Shown here: positions 1 to 9,325 of the stretch, in pieces
Layout of the letters: each line of letters starts with the position of its first letter
How positions within the stretch are numbered: position 1 is the stretch's first letter
DNA from: an uncultured bacterium
Lineage (GTDB): Bacteria > Cyanobacteriota > Vampirovibrionia > Gastranaerophilales > Gastranaerophilaceae
Length of the DNA: 64,000 nt
Direction of reading: 5' to 3'
NCBI GenBank assembly: GCA_902788345.1
Contig: CADAJP010000003.1
Span: 53,570-117,569 of the forward strand
Notes under the pieces: model-generated
What the model was told of the DNA's origin: nothing
Seen by the model: only the letters and a program-made list of their open reading frames with translations
The model's database searches: none
Made by a program: the position numbers and the translations under genes

Positions 1-3
1 CTT

Positions 4-60
4 GAAAATCTAAGTTTCGCAAACTCAACTTGATTTTCTATCCTCTCCCCTACGGAGAGG
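4..60. repeat. Two adjacent hairpins beyond the 3' end of the first gene
   Basis: Positions 4-16 and 27-38 form a 12-bp stem with one bulged T. Positions 42-48 and 54-60 form a perfect 7-bp stem with a 5-nt loop. They lie just past the stop of the minus-strand gene that follows, so they could stop its transcription, but no clear T-run follows on either strand. Function is not established. Confidence 0.35.
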
Positions 61-72
61 ATTCGAGTATAT

Positions 73-1569
73 TTACTGTGATATTGTATATAGTTGCCTT
101 AATTTTTTTAATTCTTTTTCAACTTCATTAAATACACTGTCCCAGTCGCCGTTTTTCGGCTGGCGGAATAGTTTTAGGCTGTCATACCAGTCGCATTTTG
201 ATACATCATCATGCCATCTCCAGTTATATACGTGTGGCAATAATACCCAGCAAGGTTTACACATTGCACCGGCAAGGTGAGCCAAGCTTGTATCGTTACA
301 AATGATTAAATCTAAATTTTCTACAACCCCCGCAGTATCTGAAAAATTGTGAAATTCAGGTGCAAGGTCAATTACATTATATTTATCTTTTATTTTCCCA
401 AATTCTTCAGAACCTTCAAATGTCTGGCATGAGAAAAATTGGGTGTTTGGAAGTTCGAAAAGCCTGAAAAAGTCTGTAACTTTCAGGACTCTTTCTTTTT
501 CATAATAAGTATTTCCCTGCCATTTTATACCGATATTAAATTTACCGTTAGAAAAATATTTTTCTTTAAAATACTTTACTTTATCAGGGTTAGGTTTTAA
601 ATATCCGTCATCGTGGTGAATAAACACATCTGCACCGGTTTTATTGAGTGCATACGGCAGGCTTAAAAACGGCAGATGATAATCAAAATAAACCTCATCT
701 TCAAAATCAAACATTTCCATTATTTCCGCACCGTATGAATTTTCTCTGAATAGTTCAACGAGTTCTTTTTGCGGTTTAAAAATAACTTTTTTACAACGAG
801 AGGTTAATTCCGGCATAAAACGGTAAAACATTAACACATCTCCAAAACCTGCTTCATAATATGTGTATAAAATTTTGTCGGATAAATCTTCTTTGCCTGT
901 CCAGAGTGGTTTTTGTTTCATAAGATTTGGGTATGTTTTTTCCTGTGAAACTATCGCACTTTGACGGCATAATCTTTCTTCAAAACAACGCAATCCGTCT
1001 TTATAGTTTTTACATTGCATATATGCAAGCCCTAAAAAATAAACGGTTTCCCAATCTTGCGGGAAAATTTCCAATGCTTTTTCGTAGCATTTTGCAGCGG
1101 TGTGCGGATCATTTGCATTAAAATATAAGTATGCAAGGTTAAAATATGATTCGTGGCTTCGAGGGTTGACTTCAATGGCTTTATAATATGTTTCTTTTGC
1201 TTTTTCCCAGTCGGAATTATTCTTATAACTCATTGCAAGTCTGAACCAGTTTTCATACTCATTAGGGTATGTTCTGGTAAGGATTTCGTATATTGCAATT
1301 GAGTTTTCAAAATCCTTCATTTCAAAGTATAGTTTACCGATATTTTGTATATAGTAAGGGTCGGGAAAAATATCAATTGCGCGTTTAATACATTCTAAAG
1401 ATTTTTCATATTCAGATGCCTGCAAAAAAACTAAACCGAGTAAATCCCACACTTCGTGGTTTTGCGGTTCTTGGGTTAAGATTTCTTTGTATAAATCTCG
1501 AGCCTGAGTAAGTTTGCCTTCCTGATGCAAACTGAAAGCCTGTTCGAATTTTGGAGATTTCTGTTCCAT
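73..1569 (-). CDS. TPR protein with C-terminal glycosyltransferase-9-like domain
   Basis: The 498-residue protein has about five tetratricopeptide repeats in roughly its first 195 residues. The C-terminal 300 residues resemble heptosyltransferase/GT9-type domains seen in TPR-glycosyltransferase fusions. Visible there are GIKWQGN and, near the end, NDTSLAHLAGAMCKPCW, which matches the nucleotide-sugar binding segment of that fold. No signal peptide or membrane segment is seen, so it is probably cytoplasmic and may glycosylate a protein or envelope glycan; the acceptor is unknown. The ATG start is the first in frame, but no strong ribosome binding site precedes it. It diverges from rpsB across a 312-bp gap. 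Confidence 0.75.
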   Translation of the reverse strand: MEQKSPKFEQAFSLHQEGKLTQARDLYKEILTQEPQNHEVWDLLGLVFLQASEYEKSLECIKRAIDIFPDPYYIQNIGKLYFEMKDFENSIAIYEILTRTYPNEYENWFRLAMSYKNNSDWEKAKETYYKAIEVNPRSHESYFNLAYLYFNANDPHTAAKCYEKALEIFPQDWETVYFLGLAYMQCKNYKDGLRCFEERLCRQSAIVSQEKTYPNLMKQKPLWTGKEDLSDKILYTYYEAGFGDVLMFYRFMPELTSRCKKVIFKPQKELVELFRENSYGAEIMEMFDFEDEVYFDYHLPFLSLPYALNKTGADVFIHHDDGYLKPNPDKVKYFKEKYFSNGKFNIGIKWQGNTYYEKERVLKVTDFFRLFELPNTQFFSCQTFEGSEEFGKIKDKYNVIDLAPEFHNFSDTAGVVENLDLIICNDTSLAHLAGAMCKPCWVLLPHVYNWRWHDDVSKCDWYDSLKLFRQPKNGDWDSVFNEVEKELKKLRQLYTISQ

Positions 1570-1618
1570 AGTTATATTTAAACAATTAAAGTATATTATT
1601 GCAATTATGTAAAGAAAT

Positions 1619-1725
1619 GAGGGAATAAGGGAATAGGGGGAATAAGTTCTTTACCGGGGTTGGGTATATTAAAATGTCAAGGGTTATTAATGATTAATAC
1701 AATTAAATAATTGAAAAGAACTTAT
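1619..1725. repeat. Intergenic GGAATAAGTTC repeat, copy 1 (degenerate)
   Basis: A purine-rich arm at 1619-1655 carries repeated GGGAATA units and ends in AATAAGTTCTTTAC. A partial inverted arm, GAACTTAT, lies at 1718-1725. The 16 bases at 1639-1654 are identical to 25546-25561 in another copy. It occupies the spacer upstream of rpsB. Related copies sit before tsf and before rseP. Confidence 0.6.
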
Positions 1726-1760
1726 CAAACTTAACAAACTTATCTCACTAATCTTTACAT

Positions 1761-1788
1761 TTGAGTATGTTTGTAATACATTTATTAT
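1761..1788 (+). promoter_or_regulatory. Probable rpsB promoter
   Basis: TTGAGT at 1761-1766 and TATTAT at 1783-1788 are separated by 16 bp. This would give an untranslated leader of roughly 85 nt ahead of rpsB. Confidence 0.45.
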
Positions 1789-1794
1789 CAGTTA

Positions 1795-1881
1795 CACTGG
1801 CTCGATAGGTTCGCCCTAGTCCTTTGAAGGATGGAGCATTGTAGCTCGTAGTACAATACATTAAAAAAAAGGAGAAAAAAG
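1795..1881 (+). promoter_or_regulatory. rpsB 5' leader with a hairpin
   Basis: The leader contains a 6-bp hairpin (1838-1843 with 1852-1857), just upstream of a strong AAAAGGAG ribosome binding site. Many bacteria control rpsB-tsf through an S2-binding leader; no specific match to a known motif can be claimed here. The rest of the 1570-1881 gap holds only the repeat and the promoter. Confidence 0.3.
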
Positions 1882-2655
1882 ATGCCAACAGCTTCTATGA
1901 TTGAACTTTTGGAATCAGGTGTGCATTTCGGACACCAAACACAAAGATGGAACCCAAAAATGAAACCGTATATTTACGGTGCAAGAAACGGTATTTATGT
2001 TATCGATTTAAGAAAGACAACTGTTTTATTAGACGAAGCATATGAATTAGTTAGAGATTACGCTGCAAAAGGAAAAAATGTTCTTTTTGTAGGTACTAAA
2101 AAACAGGCTGCTGAAGTAGTTGAAACTGAAGCAAAAAGATCCGGTGCATACTACATCAACAGACGTTGGTTAGGCGGCATGTTAACAAACTTTGAAACTA
2201 TCAGAGGCAGAGTTAACAAACTAAAAGAATTAGAAGAATTCATTTCAAACGGTTATGCTGAAAAACTTCCTAAAAAAGAAGTTGCTCAAATCAACAGACA
2301 GGTTGCAAAATTATCTAAAACATTAGGCGGTATCAAAGATATGAGAGGTTTACCTGAATTAATCTTTGTTATCGATCAGGAAAAAGAAGATATTGCTATT
2401 AAAGAAGCAAACAAATTAGGTATTCCTGTAATATGTTTAGCTGATACAAATGCTAATCCTGACGGAATAGACAAAATTATTCCTGGTAATGATGATGCTA
2501 TTCGTTCAATTCAGTTAATTACTTCAAAACTTGCTGATGCTGTATTAGAAGGTAAACAATTAAGAGAAAACAAAGCTAACGAAGCTAAGAAAATCGAAAA
2601 AATTAAACCTGAAGATGCAGGTGTTAGCTCTGAAGAAGTAAAAGTAGAAGGTTAG
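1882..2655 (+). CDS. rpsB: 30S ribosomal protein S2
   Basis: The 257-residue product is a full-length S2. It carries the conserved N-terminal [16 protein letters not shown] segment, the [11 protein letters not shown] motif near residue 95, and the central Q-roll helices. S2 binds between the head and body of the small subunit and is needed for S1 binding. A GGAG at 1871-1874 supports the ATG chosen. tsf follows on the same strand as in most bacteria, but 160 bp away and separated by an inverted repeat. The C-terminus is a short charged tail rich in Lys and Glu. Confidence 0.97.
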   Translation: MPTASMIELLESGVHFGHQTQRWNPKMKPYIYGARNGIYVIDLRKTTVLLDEAYELVRDYAAKGKNVLFVGTKKQAAEVVETEAKRSGAYYINRRWLGGMLTNFETIRGRVNKLKELEEFISNGYAEKLPKKEVAQINRQVAKLSKTLGGIKDMRGLPELIFVIDQEKEDIAIKEANKLGIPVICLADTNANPDGIDKIIPGNDDAIRSIQLITSKLADAVLEGKQLRENKANEAKKIEKIKPEDAGVSSEEVKVEG

Positions 2656-2657
2656 TT

Positions 2658-2795
2658 AAAAAGGAAATAGGGAAATAAGGGAATAAGTTCATTTCATTTA
2701 TTAAGTTATATTTTAAACAAAAATATTTGAATTTTAAAATAACACAATTTTGTAACGAACTTATTTCCTTATTCACTTTTTCCCTATTCCCTTTT
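2658..2795. repeat. Intergenic GGAATAAGTTC inverted repeat, copy 2 (rpsB-tsf spacer)
   Basis: The left arm is 2658-2690 and the right arm 2757-2795. The right arm, reverse-complemented, matches the left with a few indels; both inner ends read AATAAGTTC. The unit would form a long stem-loop in the rpsB-tsf transcript and stops just before the tsf ribosome binding site. It could act as a processing signal or attenuator between the two genes, or be a MITE-like insertion. Confidence 0.7.
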
Positions 2796-2815
2796 AAAAG
2801 AAGGAGAATTATAAG

Positions 2816-3676
2816 ATGACAATTACAGCTCAAATGGTAAAAGAACTTCGTGATAAAACAGGTGCAGGCATGATGGATGCTAAAAAAGCTCTTGTTGAAG
2901 CTGATGGCGATATGGAAAAAGCATCAGAAATTTTACGTCAAAAAGGTATTGCTTCTGCTGATAAGAAAATGGGCAGAATTGCAGCTGAAGGCAGAGTTGA
3001 ATCATTTATAGATGCAAACGGCGGTGCAATGATTGAAGTTAACTGTGAAACAGATTTCGTTGCAAAAAATGACGAATTTAAAGCATTAGCAACAGGTTTG
3101 GCTAAAAATGTCGAAACTCAAAAACCTGCTGATGTTGATGCTTTATTAGGTTTAACTTGTGCTGATTGCGGTAAAGTTATATCTGACGCATTAAAAGAAA
3201 AAATCGCTTCAATCGGTGAAAAAATTACCGTAAGAAGATTTGTTCGTTATGAAGGTAATGTTGCTACATACATTCACAATGGTAAAATTGGTGTTCTTTT
3301 ACAAACAGATGTAAAGAATGACGAATTAATGAATGATTTATGCTTACACATTGCTTCTTGTGCTCCTCAATTTATTTCAAGAGATGAAATTCCTCAATCA
3401 GTAATTGATGAAGAAACAAGAATTGAAATGGGTAAAGAAGACTTACAGAAAAAACCTGAAGCAATCAGAGGTAAAATTGTTGAAGGCAGAATTAACAAAT
3501 TGATGGCTGAAAGATGTCTTTTAGATCAGGGGTTTGTTAAAGATCCAAACCAAACAGTTGCTCAGCTTATCGAAGGTAAATTGAAAGTTACAGCTTTCAC
3601 AAGATATGAATTAGGTGAAGGTCTTGAAAAACGTCAGGATAACTTCGCAGAAGAAGTAATGAGCCAATTAGGTTAG
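2816..3676 (+). CDS. tsf: Elongation factor Ts
   Basis: This 286-residue nucleotide-exchange factor for EF-Tu has the N-terminal UBA-like module (VKELRDKTGAGMMDAKKAL) and the core signature EVNCETDFVAKNDEF near residue 80. The core continues with two repeated subdomains. A CADCG cysteine pair near residue 118 is less common in the family. AAGGAG precedes the ATG. A strong terminator follows, so rpsB-tsf ends here and pyrH/frr are not downstream. Confidence 0.96.
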   Translation: MTITAQMVKELRDKTGAGMMDAKKALVEADGDMEKASEILRQKGIASADKKMGRIAAEGRVESFIDANGGAMIEVNCETDFVAKNDEFKALATGLAKNVETQKPADVDALLGLTCADCGKVISDALKEKIASIGEKITVRRFVRYEGNVATYIHNGKIGVLLQTDVKNDELMNDLCLHIASCAPQFISRDEIPQSVIDEETRIEMGKEDLQKKPEAIRGKIVEGRINKLMAERCLLDQGFVKDPNQTVAQLIEGKLKVTAFTRYELGEGLEKRQDNFAEEVMSQLG

Positions 3677-3697
3677 AGGCAAATATATTTAATATTT

Positions 3698-3736
3698 AAA
3701 AGATAAGGCAGAGTTTAACATTGCCTTATCTTTTTT
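3698..3736 (+). terminator. Rho-independent terminator after tsf
   Basis: A 13-bp perfect stem (3698-3710 with 3722-3734) and an 11-nt loop run into a T-rich tail. Confidence 0.9.
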
Positions 3737-3796
3737 ATTGATTTTCGTGCTTTAAGGGGTTATACTTGGTAAGGTTATATTAAGTTGGTAAATGTG

Positions 3797-5764
3797 ATGG
3801 GAAATAATATAAATATTTGTATTTCATGTGATGACAATTATGTACGCTATGCCGGTGTTGTAATGGCATCAGTTTTGTATAATGCTTCAAGTAGTGACAA
3901 TTTGGCTTTCTATATTTTAGACGGCGGAATAAGTGAAGACAGTAAGCAGAAAATGCTCTCTTTGAAAACGATAAAAGATTGTGAAATCAATTTTGTTTCT
4001 ATTGATGAATCTTTGTTTGAGGATTTCAAAAAAGTTACTACTCACAAATACATTTCAATCGCGGCATATTTCAGGTTGAAATTACCGTCATTACTCCCTG
4101 ATATAGACAGAATAATTTATTTTGACTGTGATGTTGTAATAAATTCAAGTTTGAAAAAATTGTTTAATACAGATATGGAAAACCACCCAATTGCCGGAGT
4201 TGTTGATATAAAAAAGAAGATTGTCAAAATAAATCCGGGTTATGTAAATTCAGGTGTCCTCCTGCTTGATTTGAAAAAAATGAGAGAATTAAATATTGAA
4301 AACGAATTTTACATTTATACAAAAGATAATTTTGAAACTATAAAGTGCGGTGATCAGGAAATTATAAATGCAGTTTGCAAGGATGATATAAAAATACTTG
4401 AAAATAAATGGAATGTTCAAATAAGCAATTTTACAAATCGTTCTGATTATATGAAAAATCCTGCAATTATACATTATGTGAGTAAAAATAAACCTTGGCA
4501 ATTTGGTTCATACAGCTACAGAAAAGAATTATTTTACAAGTATTATCAGTTAACTCCTTGGAAATATGATAAAAAAGAATATTTTATGCAAAGGTATATT
4601 GGCGAAATATACAGTTGGTTAAGGTATTTTAAGTATCGTCCTTTGTTTATGTTCCGTCCGAAATTTTGGTATGCATTGTATCGTACATATTTTAATTTTT
4701 CTTTATACAAAAAACCTATAATAAAAGATAACACCTTTTTTGTTTGGGAACCTTGCGGAAAAAGTCATGCAGAAGTTGTTCCGGGATTTGTAAAATATTT
4801 ACTTGATTTAGGGTATCATGTTTCTGTTTTAGTATCTCCAAATGCGTATAAAGAAAATCTTTTTGCAAGATTTGGCGATAATAAAAATATTTCTTATAAT
4901 AAAATGAGCCAAAAACAAATAAGAACATACTTCAAGAAATCTGATTTATCTGATGTTGAAGGTGTAATAGTTACAACAGTCGGAAAACTCTGCACTGCAC
5001 CTCATTATGAGCAGGTGGATGAAGCCTTTAATCCTAAAATTGACAGGAAAAAACTGTTTTTTGTAGAACACGAAATAGATGAAAGAGTGGATAGAAATCA
5101 ATTGCCTGAAACAATGATTACTTTGAGGCAGATGAATTATAAAGGTGCAAAAACTGTTGTTGTAAATCCGCATTACTTTGGGGAGGTTAAAATTACACCG
5201 AAAAATGATATTACAAATTTTGTGACAGTAGGGGAATTAAAAGCGGGTAAGAAAAATACGACAGTTTTTGTAAATTCTGCTCAAAAACTTATCCAAAACG
5301 GTATTACTAATTTCAAAATAACCGTAGTCGGCAAGGGTAAAATTGAGGATTTACCTAAAGAAGTTGCACCATATTTTGATATTAAAGGTCGTTTGCCGTT
5401 TGACAGAATGTTTGAAGAAATTGAAAAAGGTGATTTTTTACTTTCTGCTTACGAGGATATTCCTGAACATTTCAGATACATTACAACCGGCACAAGCGGA
5501 AATTTTCAGCTCGTTTACGGATTTGTAAAACCAATTATAATAAAAGAAAATTTTGCTTCAATAAATGGATTTGATGAACAGAATTCTATATTCTACAAGG
5601 ATGATGATGATTTTTATAATGCCATGGTAAAAGGTATTCAGCTTTCAAAAGACGATTATAAAATTATGCAGGAGAATTTAAAATCTTATTCTGATAATTT
5701 TTATAATGAATCAAAAGAAAATTTGAAAAACTTAATAGAAACACAAAAGGGAGAAAAAATATAA
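3797..5764 (+). CDS. Two-domain glycosyltransferase: GT8-type N-terminus fused to a second transferase-like domain
   Basis: The first 270 or so residues form a GT8 (LPS galactosyl/glucosyltransferase-like, GT-A) domain. It has a DCD metal/nucleotide-sugar motif at residues 110-112, a conserved YVNSGVLLLDL segment and a late IIHYVSKNKPW. From about residue 310 a different region begins (VWEPCGKSHAEVVPGF), with Rossmann-like strands such as FKITVVGKGK that suggest a GT-B transferase. I use the ATG at 3797 (655 residues); an in-frame TTG at 3785 and GTG at 3794 are alternatives without better signals. Its stop overlaps the next start by one base, so the two genes are translationally coupled. Probable envelope glycan synthesis; donor and acceptor unknown. 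Confidence 0.75.
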   Translation: MGNNINICISCDDNYVRYAGVVMASVLYNASSSDNLAFYILDGGISEDSKQKMLSLKTIKDCEINFVSIDESLFEDFKKVTTHKYISIAAYFRLKLPSLLPDIDRIIYFDCDVVINSSLKKLFNTDMENHPIAGVVDIKKKIVKINPGYVNSGVLLLDLKKMRELNIENEFYIYTKDNFETIKCGDQEIINAVCKDDIKILENKWNVQISNFTNRSDYMKNPAIIHYVSKNKPWQFGSYSYRKELFYKYYQLTPWKYDKKEYFMQRYIGEIYSWLRYFKYRPLFMFRPKFWYALYRTYFNFSLYKKPIIKDNTFFVWEPCGKSHAEVVPGFVKYLLDLGYHVSVLVSPNAYKENLFARFGDNKNISYNKMSQKQIRTYFKKSDLSDVEGVIVTTVGKLCTAPHYEQVDEAFNPKIDRKKLFFVEHEIDERVDRNQLPETMITLRQMNYKGAKTVVVNPHYFGEVKITPKNDITNFVTVGELKAGKKNTTVFVNSAQKLIQNGITNFKITVVGKGKIEDLPKEVAPYFDIKGRLPFDRMFEEIEKGDFLLSAYEDIPEHFRYITTGTSGNFQLVYGFVKPIIIKENFASINGFDEQNSIFYKDDDDFYNAMVKGIQLSKDDYKIMQENLKSYSDNFYNESKENLKNLIETQKGEKI

Positions 5765-6657
5765 TGAGTAGAATCCCTGTTGTATTTACGTTCGATAAAA
5801 GAATTATTTACGGTTCGGCTGTTGCAATCAAAAGTTTGGTTGAGAGTGCAAATTCTGATACTATTTATGATATTTATGTATATCATCCTGATTTGAGCGA
5901 AAAAGTAATAAAAGATTTTGAAAAAATGCTTGAAGGTTCAAGACATACGATAACTTTTCAGTTTATTGACAGGAAAAGATTTGAGAATGCACCTGTTAAC
6001 AAGCACGGTAGCTGGACAGAGATTGTATATTATCGTTTATTAATACCTGAGCTTTTGCCACAGTATGACAAAGTTATTTATTCCGATACGGATGTTTTGT
6101 TTAAGCGGGATTTGTCTGAAGTTTATAACGAAGATATTTCGGATTATGAATGTTCTTCTCCTGCGATGGAAAAAAATGGTGAAGATATGATATGTCATAA
6201 ATATTTTCCTGCAAATAAGAATGAATTAATACACAGTTCCGGTTTTATGGTGATGAACTGTAAAAAAATGCGTGAAAATCATTTTGTCCAAAGGGTATTT
6301 GAAACTATAAAAAAATATTATAGTGAGCTAAGATTTTTTGATTTGGATGTTTTCAATATAACCTGCCAAAATATCAAAAATCTTCCGTTTCGTTATGTAT
6401 TTCTGCAGAGTTTTTATTATAATGAAGATATTAAAAAAGCAAATGAATATGAGTTTGTAAGTAAAGTATATTCAGACGAAGAAATATTAAAAGAAAAAGA
6501 TAATGTTGTAATAGTTCATTATGCAGGCAAGCCGGGTAAACCTTGGAGATTTAAAAAAGTTCCGCCTGATTATAAAAAAATAATGGATACCATTCCAAAG
6601 AGCCTTAGAAAATACACATTCAGAGATATAAGAAAAAAATTATTCAGTAAGGTATAG
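5764..6657 (+). CDS. GT8-family glycosyltransferase
   Basis: This 297-residue GT-A protein has a DTD metal-binding motif at residues 108-110, the SSGFMVMNCKKM segment near residue 158, and the C-terminal VHYAGKPGKPW that closes the active site in GT8 enzymes. It probably transfers a hexose from UDP-sugar to a lipopolysaccharide core or capsule acceptor. It starts within the stop codon of the preceding GT8 fusion and is followed after 2 bp by a GT2 gene, so the three form one operon. The two neighbouring GT8 domains may have arisen by duplication. Confidence 0.85.
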   Translation: MSRIPVVFTFDKRIIYGSAVAIKSLVESANSDTIYDIYVYHPDLSEKVIKDFEKMLEGSRHTITFQFIDRKRFENAPVNKHGSWTEIVYYRLLIPELLPQYDKVIYSDTDVLFKRDLSEVYNEDISDYECSSPAMEKNGEDMICHKYFPANKNELIHSSGFMVMNCKKMRENHFVQRVFETIKKYYSELRFFDLDVFNITCQNIKNLPFRYVFLQSFYYNEDIKKANEYEFVSKVYSDEEILKEKDNVVIVHYAGKPGKPWRFKKVPPDYKKIMDTIPKSLRKYTFRDIRKKLFSKV

Positions 6658-6659
6658 AT

Positions 6660-7448
6660 ATGAAAAAAACAGCAATAGTAACATTAACATATAATAAATT
6701 AGAGCAGGCAACAAAGCCTTATTTAGATTCACTTTATAAATTTACACCGGAAGATGAGTTTGATTTGATTATTGTGGATAATCATTCTACTGACGGAACG
6801 GTAGAATATATAAAAGAGTTTCAAAAACAACATTCAAATATTACTCTTATATGTAACGATGAAAATTTGGGTTATTCAAAAGGCAATAATATTGGTATAA
6901 AACAAGTTATTGATAAACCTTATGAGTATATCGGACTTTTAAATAATGATATATTATTTACTCCAAATTGGCTTGAAAAAACAATAAGCGGATTTTCAAA
7001 GGGTGAAAATGTAGGCATGGCTTCCCCGAGAAGTAATGAAAAATGCAAGTTAACTCCTCAAAATTATCTTGAAGGATATGAAAAATTTATCAAAAAATTT
7101 AAAGGTGAAATTAAATATCCTCTTGCCCCGTTTTTTAGCTGCGTAATCATTAAAAAAGAAGTAATTGATAAAATTGGTTTATTAGATGAGGCTTTTACTC
7201 CGGCTTTTTGGGAAGATTGGGATTATGCTTTCAGAGCTCAATATGCCGGATATAATATGATATATGTTAATACGACATTTATATTCCATAATCATTCGAC
7301 AACCAGTTCATCTGTTCCGTCTGAAATTCCTGAGAGAAATAAAAGGTATTTCTTTAAAAAGCATCCTTTGGGACGTTATATTTGGGAGCATAAAAGAACA
7401 AATTTAATTAAAGATATGATTAAATATATTAAAGAGAGTTTTTCTTAA
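6660..7448 (+). CDS. GT2-family glycosyltransferase
   Basis: The 262-residue product begins at the nucleotide-sugar fold (IVTLTYNKLEQ) and has VDNHSTDGT, the NND metal motif (GLLNNDILF, near residue 96), and an EDWDYAFRAQYAGY segment with the catalytic-base Asp. These features match rhamnosyl-type GT2 enzymes. It is third in the GT8-GT8-GT2 operon, 2 bp behind its neighbour. Its 3' end overlaps the converging minus-strand GT2 gene by 20 bp, and no terminator is visible between them. Confidence 0.87.
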   Translation: MKKTAIVTLTYNKLEQATKPYLDSLYKFTPEDEFDLIIVDNHSTDGTVEYIKEFQKQHSNITLICNDENLGYSKGNNIGIKQVIDKPYEYIGLLNNDILFTPNWLEKTISGFSKGENVGMASPRSNEKCKLTPQNYLEGYEKFIKKFKGEIKYPLAPFFSCVIIKKEVIDKIGLLDEAFTPAFWEDWDYAFRAQYAGYNMIYVNTTFIFHNHSTTSSSVPSEIPERNKRYFFKKHPLGRYIWEHKRTNLIKDMIKYIKESFS

Positions 7449-8295
7449 ATTCTTTACCTAATATTGTAATAGATTTTTCTTTAAATGAAATCCTTAAAAT
7501 TTTTCTTTTCAAATATTTCAGTATATTTGGAAACAGTTTTATATAAATCAGAAATTTTGGCATTTCAGGGTTTAAAAATTCTGTTTTCTTTATTTTAAAC
7601 ATCAAACCGTCTTTATCCGGAATTTTGGAATTATTGTAACTGTTTTTGTGCATTCTCCATTTTGTAAGTTTTTCTTCTATGTAATATAGTTTGCATTTTG
7701 ATGCCACCTGCATCCATAAATAATAATCCACCCACTGTTTTACCGGAGTATTAAAATCAATATTTTCAAGCAGTTCTTTTTTTATTGCAACACAGGAGAA
7801 TGTTTTTACAGGATTAATTTTTTCAAAATCTTTTACGGTAATGAATGTTTTGTCTTTCAGGACTTCTTCCTGAATTTTGCAGATACCGTCAAAATCATTT
7901 ATAGCTTTTTCATCTCCAAAAAATTCAACATCATTAAAAATGAAACCGACTTCTGCATTATTTTCGATTATATTTAATTTTTTTTCTAAGTATTCCGGAG
8001 TAATAATATCATCGGATTCCAAAAAAACTATCCATTGGGAACTTGTTTTTTGTATTGCAAGTTTTATTGTTTCAACAAGTCCTTTATTAATTCCGTTTTC
8101 GTGCTGAAATAATTTTATTCGATTGTCTTTTTGACAATATGATTTTATGACTTCAACCGAATTATCCTTTGAACCGTCATCAACTATAATCAATTCCCAA
8201 TTTGTGTAGGTTTGGTTTATGACACTTTCAATCGTTTCTTTTATATAATCCTGATAGTTATAACTTGCTGTAATTATTGAGAATTTTTCATTCAT
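7429..8295 (-). CDS. GT2-family glycosyltransferase
   Basis: The 288-residue protein has an N-terminal GT-A fold with ITASYNYQDYIKETIESV, the VDDGSKDNS motif and FLESDDIITPEYL carrying the DxD-type residues. A C-terminal basic segment may touch the membrane. It probably adds a sugar to a surface glycan. It is transcribed with the gene at 8288-9160, whose stop it overlaps by 8 bp, and converges on the plus-strand GT2. Confidence 0.87.
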   Translation of the reverse strand: MNEKFSIITASYNYQDYIKETIESVINQTYTNWELIIVDDGSKDNSVEVIKSYCQKDNRIKLFQHENGINKGLVETIKLAIQKTSSQWIVFLESDDIITPEYLEKKLNIIENNAEVGFIFNDVEFFGDEKAINDFDGICKIQEEVLKDKTFITVKDFEKINPVKTFSCVAIKKELLENIDFNTPVKQWVDYYLWMQVASKCKLYYIEEKLTKWRMHKNSYNNSKIPDKDGLMFKIKKTEFLNPEMPKFLIYIKLFPNILKYLKRKILRISFKEKSITILGKEFKKNSL

Positions 8296-9160
8296 TTTTT
8301 AAATTAAATCCTTTTTGTTCTTTCCAGTTTCTTGAACTTCCTATAACTTTTATTGTTTGTTTATTTTCTGAAAGCCAGAATGCTAAAATTCCAAAAGTTG
8401 AACCGTATGAGTATATTGCGTTATCTGAATATGACAAAATATATAAATCTGCCATCGCATCAATCATAGATGAAGGGTTTTTGTTTGGTAGTTCAATGAT
8501 TCTTTCACCGAATCTTTCTCTAAAGGCTTCAGATGTTTCTTTATCCATTGAGGACAGGTAAAATTTTGTATCTTTGTCAAATTCATCCATTGCATCAAAA
8601 AATGATGTTAAAGATTCATTTCTTCCGTATTTTTCCCAATCTTTAGAATTTCTTACCTGTAATGCAACAAATTTTTCAGGAAGATTTACGCTTTTTATTC
8701 GGTCTATAACTTTTGCGGATGGTTTAAGTTTGTGAAATTCTTTTGAATATTGGTTAAATAGTTCTTCTGAAACTGTTGCATAATCAAGTTCAACTCCGTC
8801 TGTAGTTTTAAATGTTATTGGCGGAAAAAATACTGTTGCTTCTTTGCACCATTTCCCTCTGTGAATCCATCTTTTTATAATACTTGAATGGTGATATTCT
8901 TTTAGTTCAAAATTCGGATTATAGTCAAAAATTTCACTAAACTTTGCACTCACCCATCCCTTATTTGACCAGTACATGTTTACTTTTTGGGGTGTTGTGT
9001 AATTAATGCAGTTTATAAGTCCGAAAATTCTGTTTCCGATACCTTCTTTTTCATCAAAAACCAAATTTAATGTATCATAATGTTTTGGAGTTATTTTCTT
9101 TTTGATTTTTATCCCAAAAATATTATATATAATGTGCCAACCGTTCAGAGTCTTAAACAT
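8288..9160 (-). CDS. Putative fucosyltransferase-like glycosyltransferase
   Basis: The 290-residue protein has no clear signal peptide. Features recalling GT-B alpha-fucosyltransferases are the early GIGNRIFGLINCINY loop (acceptor/donor site of the G-x-GN-x type), FVALQVRNSKDW in the place of the usual HxRxGD-like motif, and a late YSYGSTFGILAFWLSENKQ segment. The assignment rests on these partial resemblances only. AAGGAAT lies before the ATG. It is first of a two-gene minus-strand operon with a GT2 enzyme inside the glycan cluster, which supports a sugar-transfer role. Confidence 0.5.
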   Translation of the reverse strand: MFKTLNGWHIIYNIFGIKIKKKITPKHYDTLNLVFDEKEGIGNRIFGLINCINYTTPQKVNMYWSNKGWVSAKFSEIFDYNPNFELKEYHHSSIIKRWIHRGKWCKEATVFFPPITFKTTDGVELDYATVSEELFNQYSKEFHKLKPSAKVIDRIKSVNLPEKFVALQVRNSKDWEKYGRNESLTSFFDAMDEFDKDTKFYLSSMDKETSEAFRERFGERIIELPNKNPSSMIDAMADLYILSYSDNAIYSYGSTFGILAFWLSENKQTIKVIGSSRNWKEQKGFNLKNE

Positions 9161-9265
9161 ATAACTGATTCCTTTTAATAAAGGGTATTATAAATTACAA
9201 AAAAAATCAATTAAATATGGTTATTATCTTATTATGGTTATAATAAATTACTATTTGTAACAATA

Positions 9266-9294
9266 TTCTTAATTTTCTTTAAATGTGATAGAAT
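9266..9294 (+). promoter_or_regulatory. Extended -10 promoter of manC
   Basis: TTCTTA at 9266-9271, a 17-bp spacer ending in TG-A, and TAGAAT at 9289-9294. The -10 overlaps an upstream in-frame ATG at 9293, which argues that manC translation starts at 9326 instead. Confidence 0.55.
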
Positions 9295-9325
9295 GTTTTA
9301 TTATATAGTACATAAGGGGAGAGTT

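Noticed and set aside
42..60. Classical terminator for the first gene
   Set aside because: The hairpin is perfect but not followed by a T-run on either strand, so I list it only as a hairpin.
2624..2833. Minus-strand 69-codon frame between rpsB and tsf
   Set aside because: It reads through the inverted repeat, has no ribosome binding site and only low-complexity Leu runs.
9293..9325. Upstream start for manC
   Set aside because: The ATG lies in the -10 region, and the GGGGAGAG site and family start both point to 9326.
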